From Alphaproteobacteria bacterium (lineage in GTDB: Bacteria; Pseudomonadota; Alphaproteobacteria; TMED109): a stretch of DNA of 36,506 nucleotides. Both the position numbers and the translations under genes were made by a program. Shown in pieces: positions 6,914 to 16,025 of this stretch; the first letter of the stretch is position 1; each line of letters begins with the position of its first letter. The notes under the pieces were generated by a model. It was not told the DNA's origin. It did not search any database and saw nothing but the letters and a program-made list of their open reading frames with translations. The DNA lies in the NCBI GenBank assembly GCA_021296265.1, contig JAGWAT010000015.1, positions 1 to 36,506 of the forward strand, read 5' to 3'.

Positions 6914-9291
6914 ATCCGGCTCAGGACGATACCGGCAGATGGTCGCTGGGGCGCTTTTCGCTCCGCAGTTTTCGCGCCAAGTTTGTGCTGGTGGTTGGCG
7001 CCGCAGTGGTGTTCGATCTGGCGCTGTCCGGCGGAGTGTCAATATGGAACATGCAGCGTCTGTCCGAAGGCGCGCGGCAGGAGATCAGCGAAGGCCTGAC
7101 ACAGTCCACCGAGCAGTTTCTGCAAACCTCCATCGAAATGACGACGGCGCAGGCCGACCTGTTGCTGGAACGGGTGCATTCCGAGGTCACGATGCTGGCC
7201 AACGGCATGCAGTTCCTGATTGACCACCCCGACGTGAAAGGCGATCTCGGTGCGGCGATTACGGCCGAACCTGAGCTGACGAGCCCACTGGTTTACAGCC
7301 CTGAAGGCGGATGGTCGCAGAATTTGCCTGGCGCGCCGTCCGCGGTCAGCGTCTGGGGATACCTGCTGGATGAGAATCGCCAGCCCCTCCCGGCCACCGC
7401 TCAAGAAATTCGCGACAGCAAGTTTCTCGACTTGATGGGGCCGGCCCTCATGAACACCGGTGCACCCAAACTGCAGGTCTATTACGTGGGGCCAAAGCAC
7501 GCCTCGATCCTGAGGGCCACGCCGTATTCGGAGCAGGCCCAAACGTTTGACAAGCTGTACCCCGGTCACAATGACGGCCCCAATTTCTGGGATTTCTTTT
7601 TCCCTGGCGTGTACGAGGGCTGGCAGTCGTGGCTGGCCGACCCGAGCACCAGGCAGGTCGATTCCAATATCGTGATGACCGAGCCCTATGTCGACGCGAT
7701 TACCGGCATCCTGATCGTTAGTTTCTTCCATCCGCTCTGGACGGCCGATCGCACAGACGTCGCTGGAATGGTTGCCGTTGACATTACGCTCGATCAGCTG
7801 ACCTCGCTGGTCGAGAGCGTCACGTTGGCCGATACCGGTTTCGGTTTCTTGCTGATGTCGAATGGCAATGTCATTGCCATCAACGAGTCCGGCGAAAAGA
7901 CCATCGGGCTGGTTTCTAGCGACGTCGGCGGCCAGGGTGTGACCGGAATCGACAGATCAATCCGCAACAGCGTGCATCCGGCGATTGCGGAGATGCTTCT
8001 GCCGACCGGAAGCGATGTCACGATCCAGCATTTGACCCTTGATGAGAATGGCGAGGGGACCGCCTATCTGGTCATCCAGAAGCAGATGTTCCCGGCAAAC
8101 TTGTGGAATCCGGACGGTATTGTCAGGGAGAACATGACCGTCGGCTTCGTGGTGTCGGAAGAGGAGGTGTATCAGCTTCTGACGGCCGTTGAGGGCGGGA
8201 TCTCTGATGCAACTTCGCGCATTTTCAATTTACAGATCGCAGTCTTGTTGGTCAGTCTGCTGATCGTGTTCGTTGCCGTTTATGCAATATCCGGCCGCAT
8301 CACGGCAGGCTTGAGCGCCCTCGCCAGCGGGGCCAGGAGGCTGGAACAGAAGGACTATTCGGTTCGTGTCAGGATTCCCACCCGCGACGAGGTTGGCAAG
8401 GTGGGAGTCGCGTTCAACAGCATGGTGCAGGAGATCCAGTATCATACCGAGAATCTTGAGAACCTAGTGGAAGAACGGACGCGGAACCTCGAAGAAGCCA
8501 ACCAGGAAATCGTCTCTCTTAACGAGCAGCTACGAAGCGAGAATCTGCGTCTTGGAGCCGAGCTGGACGTCGCACACCGGATTCAAAAGATGGTACTTCC
8601 GCGAGTTAGCGAGTTGGACCAGATACCCAGACTGGAGATCGCCGGTTACATGGAACCCGCCGACGAAGTTGGCGGTGACTACTACGATGTCTTGCAGGAT
8701 GGTTCCCGCATCAAGGTAGGTATCGGCGATGTAACCGGGCATGGTCTCGAGAGCGGCGTGCTGATGCTGATGGTTCAGTCAGTCGCGCGAGCTCTCTACG
8801 AGAAAGGAGATCGAGACAACAAACGATTCCTCGAAATTGTGAACCGTGCGATCTTCAAGAATATCGAACGTACTGAATCCGACAAGCACTTGACGTTGGC
8901 GTTCGTCGACTACGATGACAATGAATTGACGTTGACCGGGCAGCACGAGGAAGTCTTGGTGGTTCGAAGCGATGGCTCCCTGGAGCGCATCGATACCATG
9001 GATCTCGGGTTCCCGATCGGCCTCGAATTCGACATTGCGCCCTTCATCAATGCCCGCAAGTTGGCGTTTAATAGCGGTGATACCCTCATCCTTCACACGG
9101 ACGGCGTGACGGAAGCGGAGAATTCGGAAGGCGTGCTGTATGGCCTCGACCGCCTCTGTGACAGCGCGCAGGCAAATTGCCGAGGCCCCGCCGTTGACGT
9201 CGTCAACGGCATCGTCACGGATCTCAAATCGCACATTGGGGCGCAGAAGATCCATGACGACATAACGCTCTTGGTCATGAAGCACCGGTAG
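6910..9291 (+). CDS. Membrane sensor serine phosphatase (extracytoplasmic sensor-HAMP-PP2C), SiaA-like
   Basis: The 793-residue protein starts at a GTG whose last bases form the TGA of the previous gene (GTGA). A first membrane helix lies at about 23-43, a large extracytoplasmic region resembling a double Cache sensor at about 45-435, a second helix at about 440-464, then a HAMP domain (GRITAGLSALASGARRLEQK and on, to about 515) and a coiled coil around NLVEERTRNLEEANQEI. The SpoIIE/PP2C domain occupies about 560-793, with metal ligands in GGDYYDV (D590), GDVTGHG (D607), HTDGVTEA (D731) and HDDITLL (D784). This is the architecture of SiaA, which senses outside conditions and dephosphorylates its STAS partner. 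The ligand is unknown. Its place between the STAS-methyltransferase and the kinase gene supports a single signalling pathway. Confidence 0.92.
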   Translation: MNPAQDDTGRWSLGRFSLRSFRAKFVLVVGAAVVFDLALSGGVSIWNMQRLSEGARQEISEGLTQSTEQFLQTSIEMTTAQADLLLERVHSEVTMLANGMQFLIDHPDVKGDLGAAITAEPELTSPLVYSPEGGWSQNLPGAPSAVSVWGYLLDENRQPLPATAQEIRDSKFLDLMGPALMNTGAPKLQVYYVGPKHASILRATPYSEQAQTFDKLYPGHNDGPNFWDFFFPGVYEGWQSWLADPSTRQVDSNIVMTEPYVDAITGILIVSFFHPLWTADRTDVAGMVAVDITLDQLTSLVESVTLADTGFGFLLMSNGNVIAINESGEKTIGLVSSDVGGQGVTGIDRSIRNSVHPAIAEMLLPTGSDVTIQHLTLDENGEGTAYLVIQKQMFPANLWNPDGIVRENMTVGFVVSEEEVYQLLTAVEGGISDATSRIFNLQIAVLLVSLLIVFVAVYAISGRITAGLSALASGARRLEQKDYSVRVRIPTRDEVGKVGVAFNSMVQEIQYHTENLENLVEERTRNLEEANQEIVSLNEQLRSENLRLGAELDVAHRIQKMVLPRVSELDQIPRLEIAGYMEPADEVGGDYYDVLQDGSRIKVGIGDVTGHGLESGVLMLMVQSVARALYEKGDRDNKRFLEIVNRAIFKNIERTESDKHLTLAFVDYDDNELTLTGQHEEVLVVRSDGSLERIDTMDLGFPIGLEFDIAPFINARKLAFNSGDTLILHTDGVTEAENSEGVLYGLDRLCDSAQANCRGPAVDVVNGIVTDLKSHIGAQKIHDDITLLVMKHR

Positions 9292-9305
9292 CGGGACGGC
9301 GACGG

Positions 9306-9857
9306 ATGCTCCAACAGATTGGAAATATCGGTGCCATCGGGACGTTTGGGGCCGGTTCGCTGCGTCTACGACTCTTCGACGGTCCACTTGGCTTGGCTTG
9401 GAAGCACTGCGGGATTACGTCGGATTTCCTGGGAGACATTTATTCGGCTCGCGCCCACCAGGGGTCTGTTGAAGCGAATGAGATCCGCCACAATGTGACT
9501 TATCTGGTAAACGAAATCCTGGAGAATGCCCTGAAGTTCAAGGTTTCGGGCGATATTGTCATCGATACATTGGTGGAGGAGGACCAGTTTCGACTTTGCA
9601 TTGCCAACGTGATCAGTGAAGCGGGGGCGCTTCGTTTCCAGGAGGTCCTGAGCGGGTTGAAGGGCCGCGATCCATCGGAACTCTTGATTGAGCGGATAGA
9701 ACGGAATGCGGCCGACCCGAAAGAAACCGGTTCGGGGCTCGGCCTGCTCACGTTGATGAGCGATTACGGTGTACAACTGGGCTGGGACTTCCGGAAGCCG
9801 GCCGAGGAGAATGGAACGGTCCAGCTGGGTACCTATGCAGTTTTGCCGCTGGCATAG
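9306..9857 (+). CDS. SiaB / slr1658-type (DUF6272) GHKL serine kinase-like protein
   Basis: The 183-residue protein has the small ATPase fold of anti-sigma-factor-type kinases. An N-box NEILENALKF (N69, E73, N74) would bind magnesium and ATP, and a glycine-rich ATP lid, ETGSGLGLLTL (140-150), lies near the C-terminus. There is no phospho-accepting histidine domain or membrane segment. In SiaABC-type systems such a kinase phosphorylates a serine of a STAS-like protein and is opposed by the PP2C phosphatase. The gene begins 14 bases after the phosphatase gene and precedes the STAS gene, as expected for that trio. Its degenerate paralogue is encoded at 5217. Start: an ATG at 9306 preceded by a GGGACGG stretch. 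Confidence 0.82.
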   Translation: MLQQIGNIGAIGTFGAGSLRLRLFDGPLGLAWKHCGITSDFLGDIYSARAHQGSVEANEIRHNVTYLVNEILENALKFKVSGDIVIDTLVEEDQFRLCIANVISEAGALRFQEVLSGLKGRDPSELLIERIERNAADPKETGSGLGLLTLMSDYGVQLGWDFRKPAEENGTVQLGTYAVLPLA

Positions 9858-9930
9858 AGTGCGATATGCTGGTATTCGCGTGTATTCAAGCGCATCCCCT
9901 TCCCAAATGAGCTACGGGTGATTGTGTCAC

Positions 9931-10269
9931 ATGGAAATCAAAACGAGTGAATACCGCATATGGGTCGAGGATGCGGCTATCCATTACGAAGGAACAATGC
10001 GACTATCCGGAACAGAGGCCTATCAGCCGATAATGGAGCTGATGCACAACGTACTCAATTCAGAACCTGAGGAAATTACGCTGGACTTGGTGGGCTTGGA
10101 GTTCTTAAACAGCTCCGGCATCAATTTGCTTGCACGCTTTACGATAGAAGTGCGGAAGCAAAAGAGTATTGCAATTCTCGTTAAGGGCTCCACGCGAATT
10201 CCCTGGCAATCGAAGTCGCTACCAAACCTGAGGAAACTACACCCATCGCTCCAACTTAACTTCGTGTAG
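9931..10269 (+). CDS. Stand-alone STAS-like regulator, slr1659 superfamily
   Basis: This 112-residue single-domain protein has the STAS anti-anti-sigma-like pattern: an N-terminal strand EYRIWVEDAAIHYEG, LRLSGTEAY-like turn region at about 23-31, then ITLDLVGLEFLNSSGINLLARF. In that last segment S61/S62 match the phosphorylated serine region of SpoIIAA-type proteins. The tail RIPWQSKSLPNLRKLHPSLQL is typical of slr1659-like members. It is the predicted substrate of the upstream kinase and phosphatase and, once dephosphorylated or phosphorylated, would bind a target protein. The ATG at 9931 begins the domain exactly; TTG at 9922 is possible but less likely. The gene ends the operon and is followed by a hairpin. 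The STAS-like domain fused to the methyltransferase is its paralogue. Confidence 0.85.
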   Translation: MEIKTSEYRIWVEDAAIHYEGTMRLSGTEAYQPIMELMHNVLNSEPEEITLDLVGLEFLNSSGINLLARFTIEVRKQKSIAILVKGSTRIPWQSKSLPNLRKLHPSLQLNFV

Positions 10270-10279
10270 GCGTCTCCGG

Positions 10280-10297
10280 GCTTCGCGCAAGCGAGGC
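10280..10297 (+). terminator. Stem-loop with GCAA tetraloop at the end of the signalling operon
   Basis: GCTTCGC and GCGAGGC pair over seven positions (one G-U pair) around a GCAA loop of the stable GNRA type, starting 11 bases after the STAS stop codon. No T-run follows, so it may protect the 3' end or mark a Rho-dependent stop. Confidence 0.4.
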
Positions 10298-10373
10298 ACG
10301 GCGCGGGCGCTGTCGGAAGTGGAACAGTTGGTAGGGAAGGAGCACCAAGAAACTCTCAGGGATCAAGTCGGCA

Positions 10374-10401
10374 GCTTGATGCTTGATGTTTGATGTTTGG
10401 T
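10374..10401 (+). repeat. Four imperfect 7-bp tandem repeats (GCTTGAT / GTTTGAT)
   Basis: The units read GCTTGAT, GCTTGAT, GTTTGAT, GTTTGGT. ATCAAG a few bases upstream can pair with the first CTTGAT. It may be a slippage tract or a protein-binding array; nothing more can be said. Confidence 0.5.
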
Positions 10402-10591
10402 GTGATGATCGTCGCGGCTATCGCATTTCAAGCCGAGGCGGTGCCGGACGGCCATCGCAAGTCGTTTTTTCGGAGCCCGACGGTGCGCTACGTTGATCGA
10501 GGTCTGCCATCAATTGTTCGGACCTGGCGCATTTCGTAGGCTTGGTAGCCGCGTCGACTGCACTGCGTTGGCGCCAAGACGCTCAGGGAAA

Positions 10592-10617
10592 ACACCAGTG
10601 GGTATGCCCCTTGGTGT
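10592..10617. other. Imperfect hairpin in the acs upstream region
   Basis: ACACCAG pairs with TTGGTGT (one wobble) and, after one mismatch, GGG pairs with CCC, leaving a very small loop. It lies about 375 bases before the acs start. It may be part of an untranslated RNA or a remnant terminator; no T-run follows on the plus strand. Confidence 0.35.
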
Positions 10618-10992
10618 CGTGGGGTGAGCGCAACGGACGGCGACGCCAATCCGCCTGTGCAATTGCGCCGCTTCAAGAGGCGCGGTGCTGGACACGTGCT
10701 CGACATCCGATCGGCAGTCCGCTTGGAATGTGAGATCGTCTTCCCGGAAGCACGTACCCTTTCATGAAATTTGCAGTTGCCGGGGGCAGTCGGAGCGTTG
10801 CCGCCCAGCCTTCCGACTTCGCAGATGCGAGTCCATTCGAAGTGCGGTTCCGAACGGAGTATCGGCTTCCGGTCTGATCGGGTTACGATGCGGCGTGGAC
10901 CGCAGGTCCCGTTGACCGTGTCGGATAGGTATTCCCATCCGAGAAAAACGGCCCGAGTGCGACTCGAGGATCAGTACGTTGGTGAGAGCTTC

Positions 10993-12930
10993 ATGAACGA
11001 CACTCTATTCCCGGTACCGGACGCAACCGCTGCGACCGCTCACGTCGATGCAGAGCAGTATGAGGCCATGTACCGCGCCTCGGTCGCTGATCCGGAGGCC
11101 TTCTGGTCTGCACACGGCCGAGCAGTCGACTGGCTTCGTCCCTACACCCAAGTGCGCGATGTGAGTTTCGCGCGCGACGACGTCCACATCCGGTGGTTCC
11201 ACGATGGAACCCTCAATGTATGCGCGAATTGCGTCGATCGGCATCTCGAATCTCGCCGCGATCAGGCGGCTATCGTGTGGGAGGGTGATCGTCCCGGGGA
11301 CACACGCACGATTAGCTACGGCGAACTCCACGAAGAGGTTTGCCGCATGGCAAACGTCCTTCTGAAGCGCGGCGTTCAGCGGGGTGATCGGGTCACGATC
11401 TACATGCCGATGATTCCCGAAGCGGCATATGCGCTCTTGGCCTGTGCCCGGATTGGTGCGGTCCATTCGGTAGTGTTTGGAGGATTTTCGCCGGACTCGC
11501 TGGCCGAGAGGATTCTGGACTGCGGATCGACCTGCGTGATCACGGCTGATGAGGGACCGCGAGGGGGCAAGCTGGTCCCGCTCAAGGCGAACACCGATCA
11601 GGCGTTGCGGCGTTGCCCTGATGTCCACACGGTGTTGGTCGTCGAACGCACGGGTGGCGACGTAGCCATGCAGGAAGGCCGCGACGTTTCCTGGGCCGCC
11701 ATGCGTTCCGGAGTCGACGTGAGTTGCCCGCCGGTAGAGATGGCGGCAGAGGACCCGCTGTTCATCCTGTACACGTCGGGCTCCACCGGTCGGCCCAAGG
11801 GCGTGTTGCACACGTCAGGCGGGTACATCGTCTACGCGTCCATGACCCATCGCTACGTCTTCGACTATCGCGACGGGGAGGTCTACTGGTGCACTGCGGA
11901 TGTCGGGTGGGTGACCGGACACAGCTACATCGTCTATGGCCCGCTCGCCAACGGGGCGACGACGCTGATGTTTGAAGGAATACCGAATTGGCCGGACTCT
12001 TCCCGCTTCTGGCAAATCTGCGACCAACACCAAGTCAACATCTTCTATACGGCTCCGACAGCAATCCGGGCGCTGATGCGGGACGGCGAAGAGCCGGTAC
12101 GCAAGACCAGTCGTTCATCGCTTCGCATCCTTGGCTCGGTAGGCGAACCCATTAATCCTGAAGCCTGGCTCTGGTACCACCGGGTTGTTGGGGAAGGGCG
12201 CTGCCGCGTTGTGGATACGTGGTGGCAGACGGAGACGGGCGGCATCCTGATCGCGCCGCTTCCGGGCGCCACGGCTCTGAAGCCAGGCTCGGCCACGCTG
12301 CCGTTCTTCGGGGTTCGTCCGGCGATCGTCGACGACGAGGGAACCCTCGTCGAAGGGCCTGCTTCCGGCAAGTTGGTGTTGCTGGACAGCTGGCCCGGGC
12401 AGATGCGGACGGTATACGGCGATCACCAGCGATTTGTTGATACATACTTCACGACGTTCCCCGGCATGTACTTCACGGGTGATGGTGCACGGCGCGACGA
12501 GGACGGGTACTACTGGATCACGGGCCGTGTTGACGACGTGATCAACGTATCTGGACACCGGATGGGAACCGCCGAGATCGAGAGCGCCCTAGTTGCGCAC
12601 GAGGCCGTGGCCGAAGCTGCCGTGGTCGGTTATCCCCACGAGATCAAGGGTCAGGGGATCTACGCCTACGTGACGCTGGTTGCCGGGGTTGAAGCCACGG
12701 ATGATCTTCGTGCCGCGCTCGCTGCGTGGGTGCGACGCGAAATCGGCCCAATTGCAAGACCAGACCTTCTGCAGTGGGCCCCGGCACTGCCCAAGACGCG
12801 GTCGGGTAAGATCATGCGGCGTATTCTGCGGAAAATCGCAGCAAACGAACACGGCGAACTGGGAGATACATCGACGCTCGCGGACCCAGCGGCCGTCGAC
12901 GACCTGGTTCAGAATAGGCTTAATCGATGA
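10993..12930 (+). CDS. acsA: Acetyl-CoA synthetase (AMP-forming)
   Basis: The enzyme activates acetate with ATP to acetyl-AMP and then forms acetyl-CoA in the cytoplasm, feeding acetate into central metabolism. The 645 residues match the usual length of about 650. Motifs in order: the N-terminal AYRAS-like helical segment with PEAFW, the A3 P-loop [11 protein letters not shown] (260-270), WWQTETGG in the acetate pocket region, the hinge segment [19 protein letters not shown], and the C-terminal TRSGKIMRR with K606, the lysine regulated by reversible acetylation in this family. The ATG at 10993 is preceded by GGTGAGAG and starts the protein where its homologues start. Its last bases overlap the start of a small exported protein gene. 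No acetyltransferase or deacetylase is nearby. Confidence 0.95.
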   Translation: MNDTLFPVPDATAATAHVDAEQYEAMYRASVADPEAFWSAHGRAVDWLRPYTQVRDVSFARDDVHIRWFHDGTLNVCANCVDRHLESRRDQAAIVWEGDRPGDTRTISYGELHEEVCRMANVLLKRGVQRGDRVTIYMPMIPEAAYALLACARIGAVHSVVFGGFSPDSLAERILDCGSTCVITADEGPRGGKLVPLKANTDQALRRCPDVHTVLVVERTGGDVAMQEGRDVSWAAMRSGVDVSCPPVEMAAEDPLFILYTSGSTGRPKGVLHTSGGYIVYASMTHRYVFDYRDGEVYWCTADVGWVTGHSYIVYGPLANGATTLMFEGIPNWPDSSRFWQICDQHQVNIFYTAPTAIRALMRDGEEPVRKTSRSSLRILGSVGEPINPEAWLWYHRVVGEGRCRVVDTWWQTETGGILIAPLPGATALKPGSATLPFFGVRPAIVDDEGTLVEGPASGKLVLLDSWPGQMRTVYGDHQRFVDTYFTTFPGMYFTGDGARRDEDGYYWITGRVDDVINVSGHRMGTAEIESALVAHEAVAEAAVVGYPHEIKGQGIYAYVTLVAGVEATDDLRAALAAWVRREIGPIARPDLLQWAPALPKTRSGKIMRRILRKIAANEHGELGDTSTLADPAAVDDLVQNRLNR

Positions 12931-13271
12931 CCCGCTTCTTTGCGAGCATACTGCTGGGCGCTGCATGCCTCGTGCCGAGCATGGTCGCGGCTAAGACGGT
13001 ATGCGTGACCAATACCTTCGAGGTCGCGTGGGTGCATCCCGGAATCTATTTTTACGCGAATCAGGATGAGTATCGCTGTGAGGGGCCGTCAGTGCGTGTC
13101 AAGCAGGGGGAAACCGGTTGCTTTGCTGCGGACCTGGTGACCGCGGGTACTCATTATTTTTTGGCTGGCGAGCACGCGGTTTCCGGCGAGTGTGTGTCGA
13201 TCTGCGAGACGACGCAGGCCGAGAACACCGTGATTTTCGATTTGGCGAACACGTACGCCTGCGCCGAGTGA
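12927..13271 (+). CDS. Small exported protein with six cysteines, unknown function
   Basis: The 114-residue product has a clear signal peptide: TRFF, then a hydrophobic core to about residue 20, with a likely cut after VAA at 22. The mature part of about 92 residues contains six cysteines (C26, C51, C65, C89, C93, C112), suggesting three disulfides in a compact periplasmic or secreted domain rich in aromatic residues. I do not recognise a family. Its ATG overlaps the acs stop codon (ATGA), so it is translationally coupled to acetyl-CoA synthetase, yet nothing in its sequence suggests a role in acetate metabolism. alaS follows after 89 bases. Confidence 0.75.
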   Translation: MTRFFASILLGAACLVPSMVAAKTVCVTNTFEVAWVHPGIYFYANQDEYRCEGPSVRVKQGETGCFAADLVTAGTHYFLAGEHAVSGECVSICETTQAENTVIFDLANTYACAE

Positions 13272-13360
13272 CTTGACGTCGCCCGTTCAGGCGAACTACC
13301 AACCCACGCAGTTTTGCATGCGTAGCCTGCTCGCTGCTCATTGCTGGATTTGACGACGCT

Positions 13361-16012
13361 ATGGCGACAGCCACGACCACATCGGAGATTCGCGCCGCAT
13401 TCCTGGATTACTTTCGGGCGCACGAGCACGAGGTACTGCCATCGTCGCCGCTCGTGCCCCGCAATGATCCGACGCTGCTGTTTACCAGTGCCGGCATGGT
13501 CCAGTTCAAGAACATCTTTACGGGCCAGGAGAAGCGGAGCCACCCCCGCGCCACCACATCGCAAAAATGTCTACGGGCCGGCGGCAAGCACAACGATTTG
13601 GAAAACGTTGGCCATACCGCGCGTCACCACACGTTCTTCGAGATGCTTGGGAATTTTAGTTTCGGTGACTATTTCAAGGAGCAAGCAATCGAGCACGCTT
13701 GGACGCTGGTTACCCGAGAGTTCGGCGTCAGTGGCGAGCGGTTGCTGGCCACGGTCTACGCGGACGACGACGAGGCGTTCGATCTGTGGCGAAAAATTTC
13801 CGGACTGCCTGAAGAACGCATTCTGCGGATTGCGACGTCGGACAATTTCTGGGCCATGGGCGACACAGGCCCGTGCGGACCGTGTTCGGAACTTTTCTTC
13901 GATCATGGAGACCGGGTACCCGGTGGACCGCCGGGAAGTCCGGACGAGGACGGAGACCGGTTCATCGAAATCTGGAACCTCGTCTTCATGCAGTACGAGC
14001 AGGAAGCACCGGATCGCAGGGTCCCGCTGCCACGGCCGTCGATCGACACGGGCATGGGGCTCGAACGCATGGCTGCCGTCATGCAGGGATTCACGGACAA
14101 CTACGACATTGACTTGTTCCGCGTCCTGATCGAGGCATCGAAGGCGGCAACGGGCACGGACGAGAACGATGGGCGCGCCGTCTCGCACCGGGTAATTGCG
14201 GACCATCTCCGGGCCTCGGCGTTCGTCATTGCGGAGGGCGTGCTCCCCTCGAATGAAGGGCGCGGTTATGTCTTGCGCCGCATCGCGCGCCGGGCCATGC
14301 GGCATGCCCACCTGCTCGGCGTTCGCGAACCAGTGCTGTGGAAGATCGCGAGCAGTGTCGTCGCGGAGATGGGGGATGCTTTCCCGGAGCTTGTCCAAGC
14401 GCGAACGTTGATCGCGGAGACCCTGCTGGGGGAGGAAGCGCGTTTTGGCGAGACGCTCGAGCGCGGCATGCGTCTCCTCGCGAGTGAGACGTCGAAGCTG
14501 GGAGAGGGGATCGCCTTGCCTGGAGCAACGGCCTTCCAGCTTTATGACACGTACGGTTTCCCGATCGACCTGACGGAGGACATTCTGCGCGGCGAAGGTC
14601 GGGCGCTGGACCGGGCGGGGTTCGACGAGGCGATGTCCGAGCAGCGGCGGATGGCGCGCGCCGCCTGGGCCGGAACCGGAGACGCCAAGGTGGATCGGGT
14701 CTGGTTTGACGTTCGTGATGCCACCGAGCCCACCGAGTTCCTGGGGTACGCCGGCACCCGCGCCGAAGCGGTGGTATCGGCGATTGTGGCTGACGGCAGG
14801 CAGATTCGCCGGGCGGATGCCGCAAGTGGTGTCATCGGGGTGGTGTGCAACCAGACCCCGTTCTACGCCGAGGGTGGTGGACAGGTTGGCGACAACGGCA
14901 CGATCCGATGGCCGAACGGGACCGTCCAGGTGACCGACACGCGCGCTTGCGCGGAAGTACTGCACGTCCATTTCGGGACAGTTGAAGACGGCGAATTGCA
15001 TATCGGCGATTCCGTCGAGCTGGCGGTCGACGAGGAGCGGCGCGGTGGCCTGCGGATCCATCACTCAGCAACCCACCTACTGCACGCGGCATTGCGCCAG
15101 CACCTCGGTGACCACGTCATCCAGAAAGGATCGCTGGTCGCTCCGGATCGCCTCCGCTTCGATATCAGTCACCCGCGGGCAGTGACGGCCGGGGAACTCG
15201 CGGACATCGAACGCAAGGTCAACGGATGGATACGGGCAGATGTATCCGTGGAGACCCGTCTCCTGCCACCGGATGATGCGATGAAAGCCGGTGCCCTTGG
15301 CCTGTTTGGCGAAAAATACGGGGACGAGGCACGGGTGGTTCGGATGGGTCCGGTGGCCGGCCCAACGTTTTCGCTGGAACTTTGCGGCGGCACCCACGTG
15401 GCCCGAACCGGCGAGATCGGATTGCTGAAAATTGTCTCGGAATCAGCGCTTGCTTCCGGTGTTCGGCGACTAGAGGCTGTCGTGGGCCAAGCGGCTCTCC
15501 AATTGTTTCAGGATCACGCCCGCACGCTCGATTCCGTCGCCAATGGCCTCGGCGTCCGGCAACAGGAACTAGCCGACCGAATCGAGCGGCTTCTCAAGGA
15601 ACGTCGCGACCTCGAGCGGACGATTGCCGACCTGCGTCAGAAACTGGCACGCGGAGACACTGGGACCATTGCCCCGACCGAAATCGCCGGCGTGCGGGTT
15701 GCCGGGAGGGTTCTGGACGGTGTCCCCCCGAAGGTGCTCCGGGGTCAGGCCGAGGACTTGCGGAATGCACTCGGAAGCGGTTTGGCGGTCGTGGTGACAT
15801 CCTTCGAGGGGAAGGGCTCTCTGGCAGTCGCCGTCAGCGAGGATCTGACGGACCGCTTCGATGCGGTCGACTTGGTGCGGGCAGGCGTCGCCGCACTTGG
15901 CGGGCAGAAGGGGGGCGGTCGGCGCGACATGGCCCAGGGCGGCGGTCCTGACGGGGCGGCCGCCGGCAAGGCGCTAGATGCGGTTCAGCAAGCGATAGGA
16001 CGGGTGGAATAA
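13361..16012 (+). CDS. alaS: Alanyl-tRNA synthetase
   Basis: The 883-residue class II synthetase charges tRNA-Ala. The catalytic domain starts with EIRAAFLDYFRAHEHEVLPS and includes the class II motif region LLFTSAGMVQFKNIF, KCLRAGGKHNDLENVG and the glycine-rich GMGLERMAAV. The editing domain, which clears mischarged Ser/Gly-tRNA, carries the zinc-site motifs HSATHLLHAAL and CGGTHVARTG. The C-terminal region has a coiled segment near QELADRIERLLKERRDLER and a DHHA1-type domain ending GGGRRDMAQGGG. Length and domain order are standard. The end of the gene faces icd with only 13 bases between the two stop codons, and no terminator is visible there. Confidence 0.98.
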   Translation: MATATTTSEIRAAFLDYFRAHEHEVLPSSPLVPRNDPTLLFTSAGMVQFKNIFTGQEKRSHPRATTSQKCLRAGGKHNDLENVGHTARHHTFFEMLGNFSFGDYFKEQAIEHAWTLVTREFGVSGERLLATVYADDDEAFDLWRKISGLPEERILRIATSDNFWAMGDTGPCGPCSELFFDHGDRVPGGPPGSPDEDGDRFIEIWNLVFMQYEQEAPDRRVPLPRPSIDTGMGLERMAAVMQGFTDNYDIDLFRVLIEASKAATGTDENDGRAVSHRVIADHLRASAFVIAEGVLPSNEGRGYVLRRIARRAMRHAHLLGVREPVLWKIASSVVAEMGDAFPELVQARTLIAETLLGEEARFGETLERGMRLLASETSKLGEGIALPGATAFQLYDTYGFPIDLTEDILRGEGRALDRAGFDEAMSEQRRMARAAWAGTGDAKVDRVWFDVRDATEPTEFLGYAGTRAEAVVSAIVADGRQIRRADAASGVIGVVCNQTPFYAEGGGQVGDNGTIRWPNGTVQVTDTRACAEVLHVHFGTVEDGELHIGDSVELAVDEERRGGLRIHHSATHLLHAALRQHLGDHVIQKGSLVAPDRLRFDISHPRAVTAGELADIERKVNGWIRADVSVETRLLPPDDAMKAGALGLFGEKYGDEARVVRMGPVAGPTFSLELCGGTHVARTGEIGLLKIVSESALASGVRRLEAVVGQAALQLFQDHARTLDSVANGLGVRQQELADRIERLLKERRDLERTIADLRQKLARGDTGTIAPTEIAGVRVAGRVLDGVPPKVLRGQAEDLRNALGSGLAVVVTSFEGKGSLAVAVSEDLTDRFDAVDLVRAGVAALGGQKGGGRRDMAQGGGPDGAAAGKALDAVQQAIGRVE

Positions 16013-16025
16013 GCGAGTCGGCGGT

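Larger units (their letters stand above)
10270..10992. other. Intergenic region upstream of acetyl-CoA synthetase
   Basis: This 723-base gap holds no recognisable gene. It contains the operon-end hairpin, a short tandem repeat at 10374-10401 and a strong hairpin at 10592-10617. It must contain the acs promoter, but I see no convincing -35/-10 or -24/-12 pair. Confidence 0.5.

Noticed and set aside
13571-15064. 497-codon minus-strand open frame inside alaS
   Set aside because: It is the antisense of a clear alanyl-tRNA synthetase; the protein has no family features and such long antisense frames are expected in high-GC genes.
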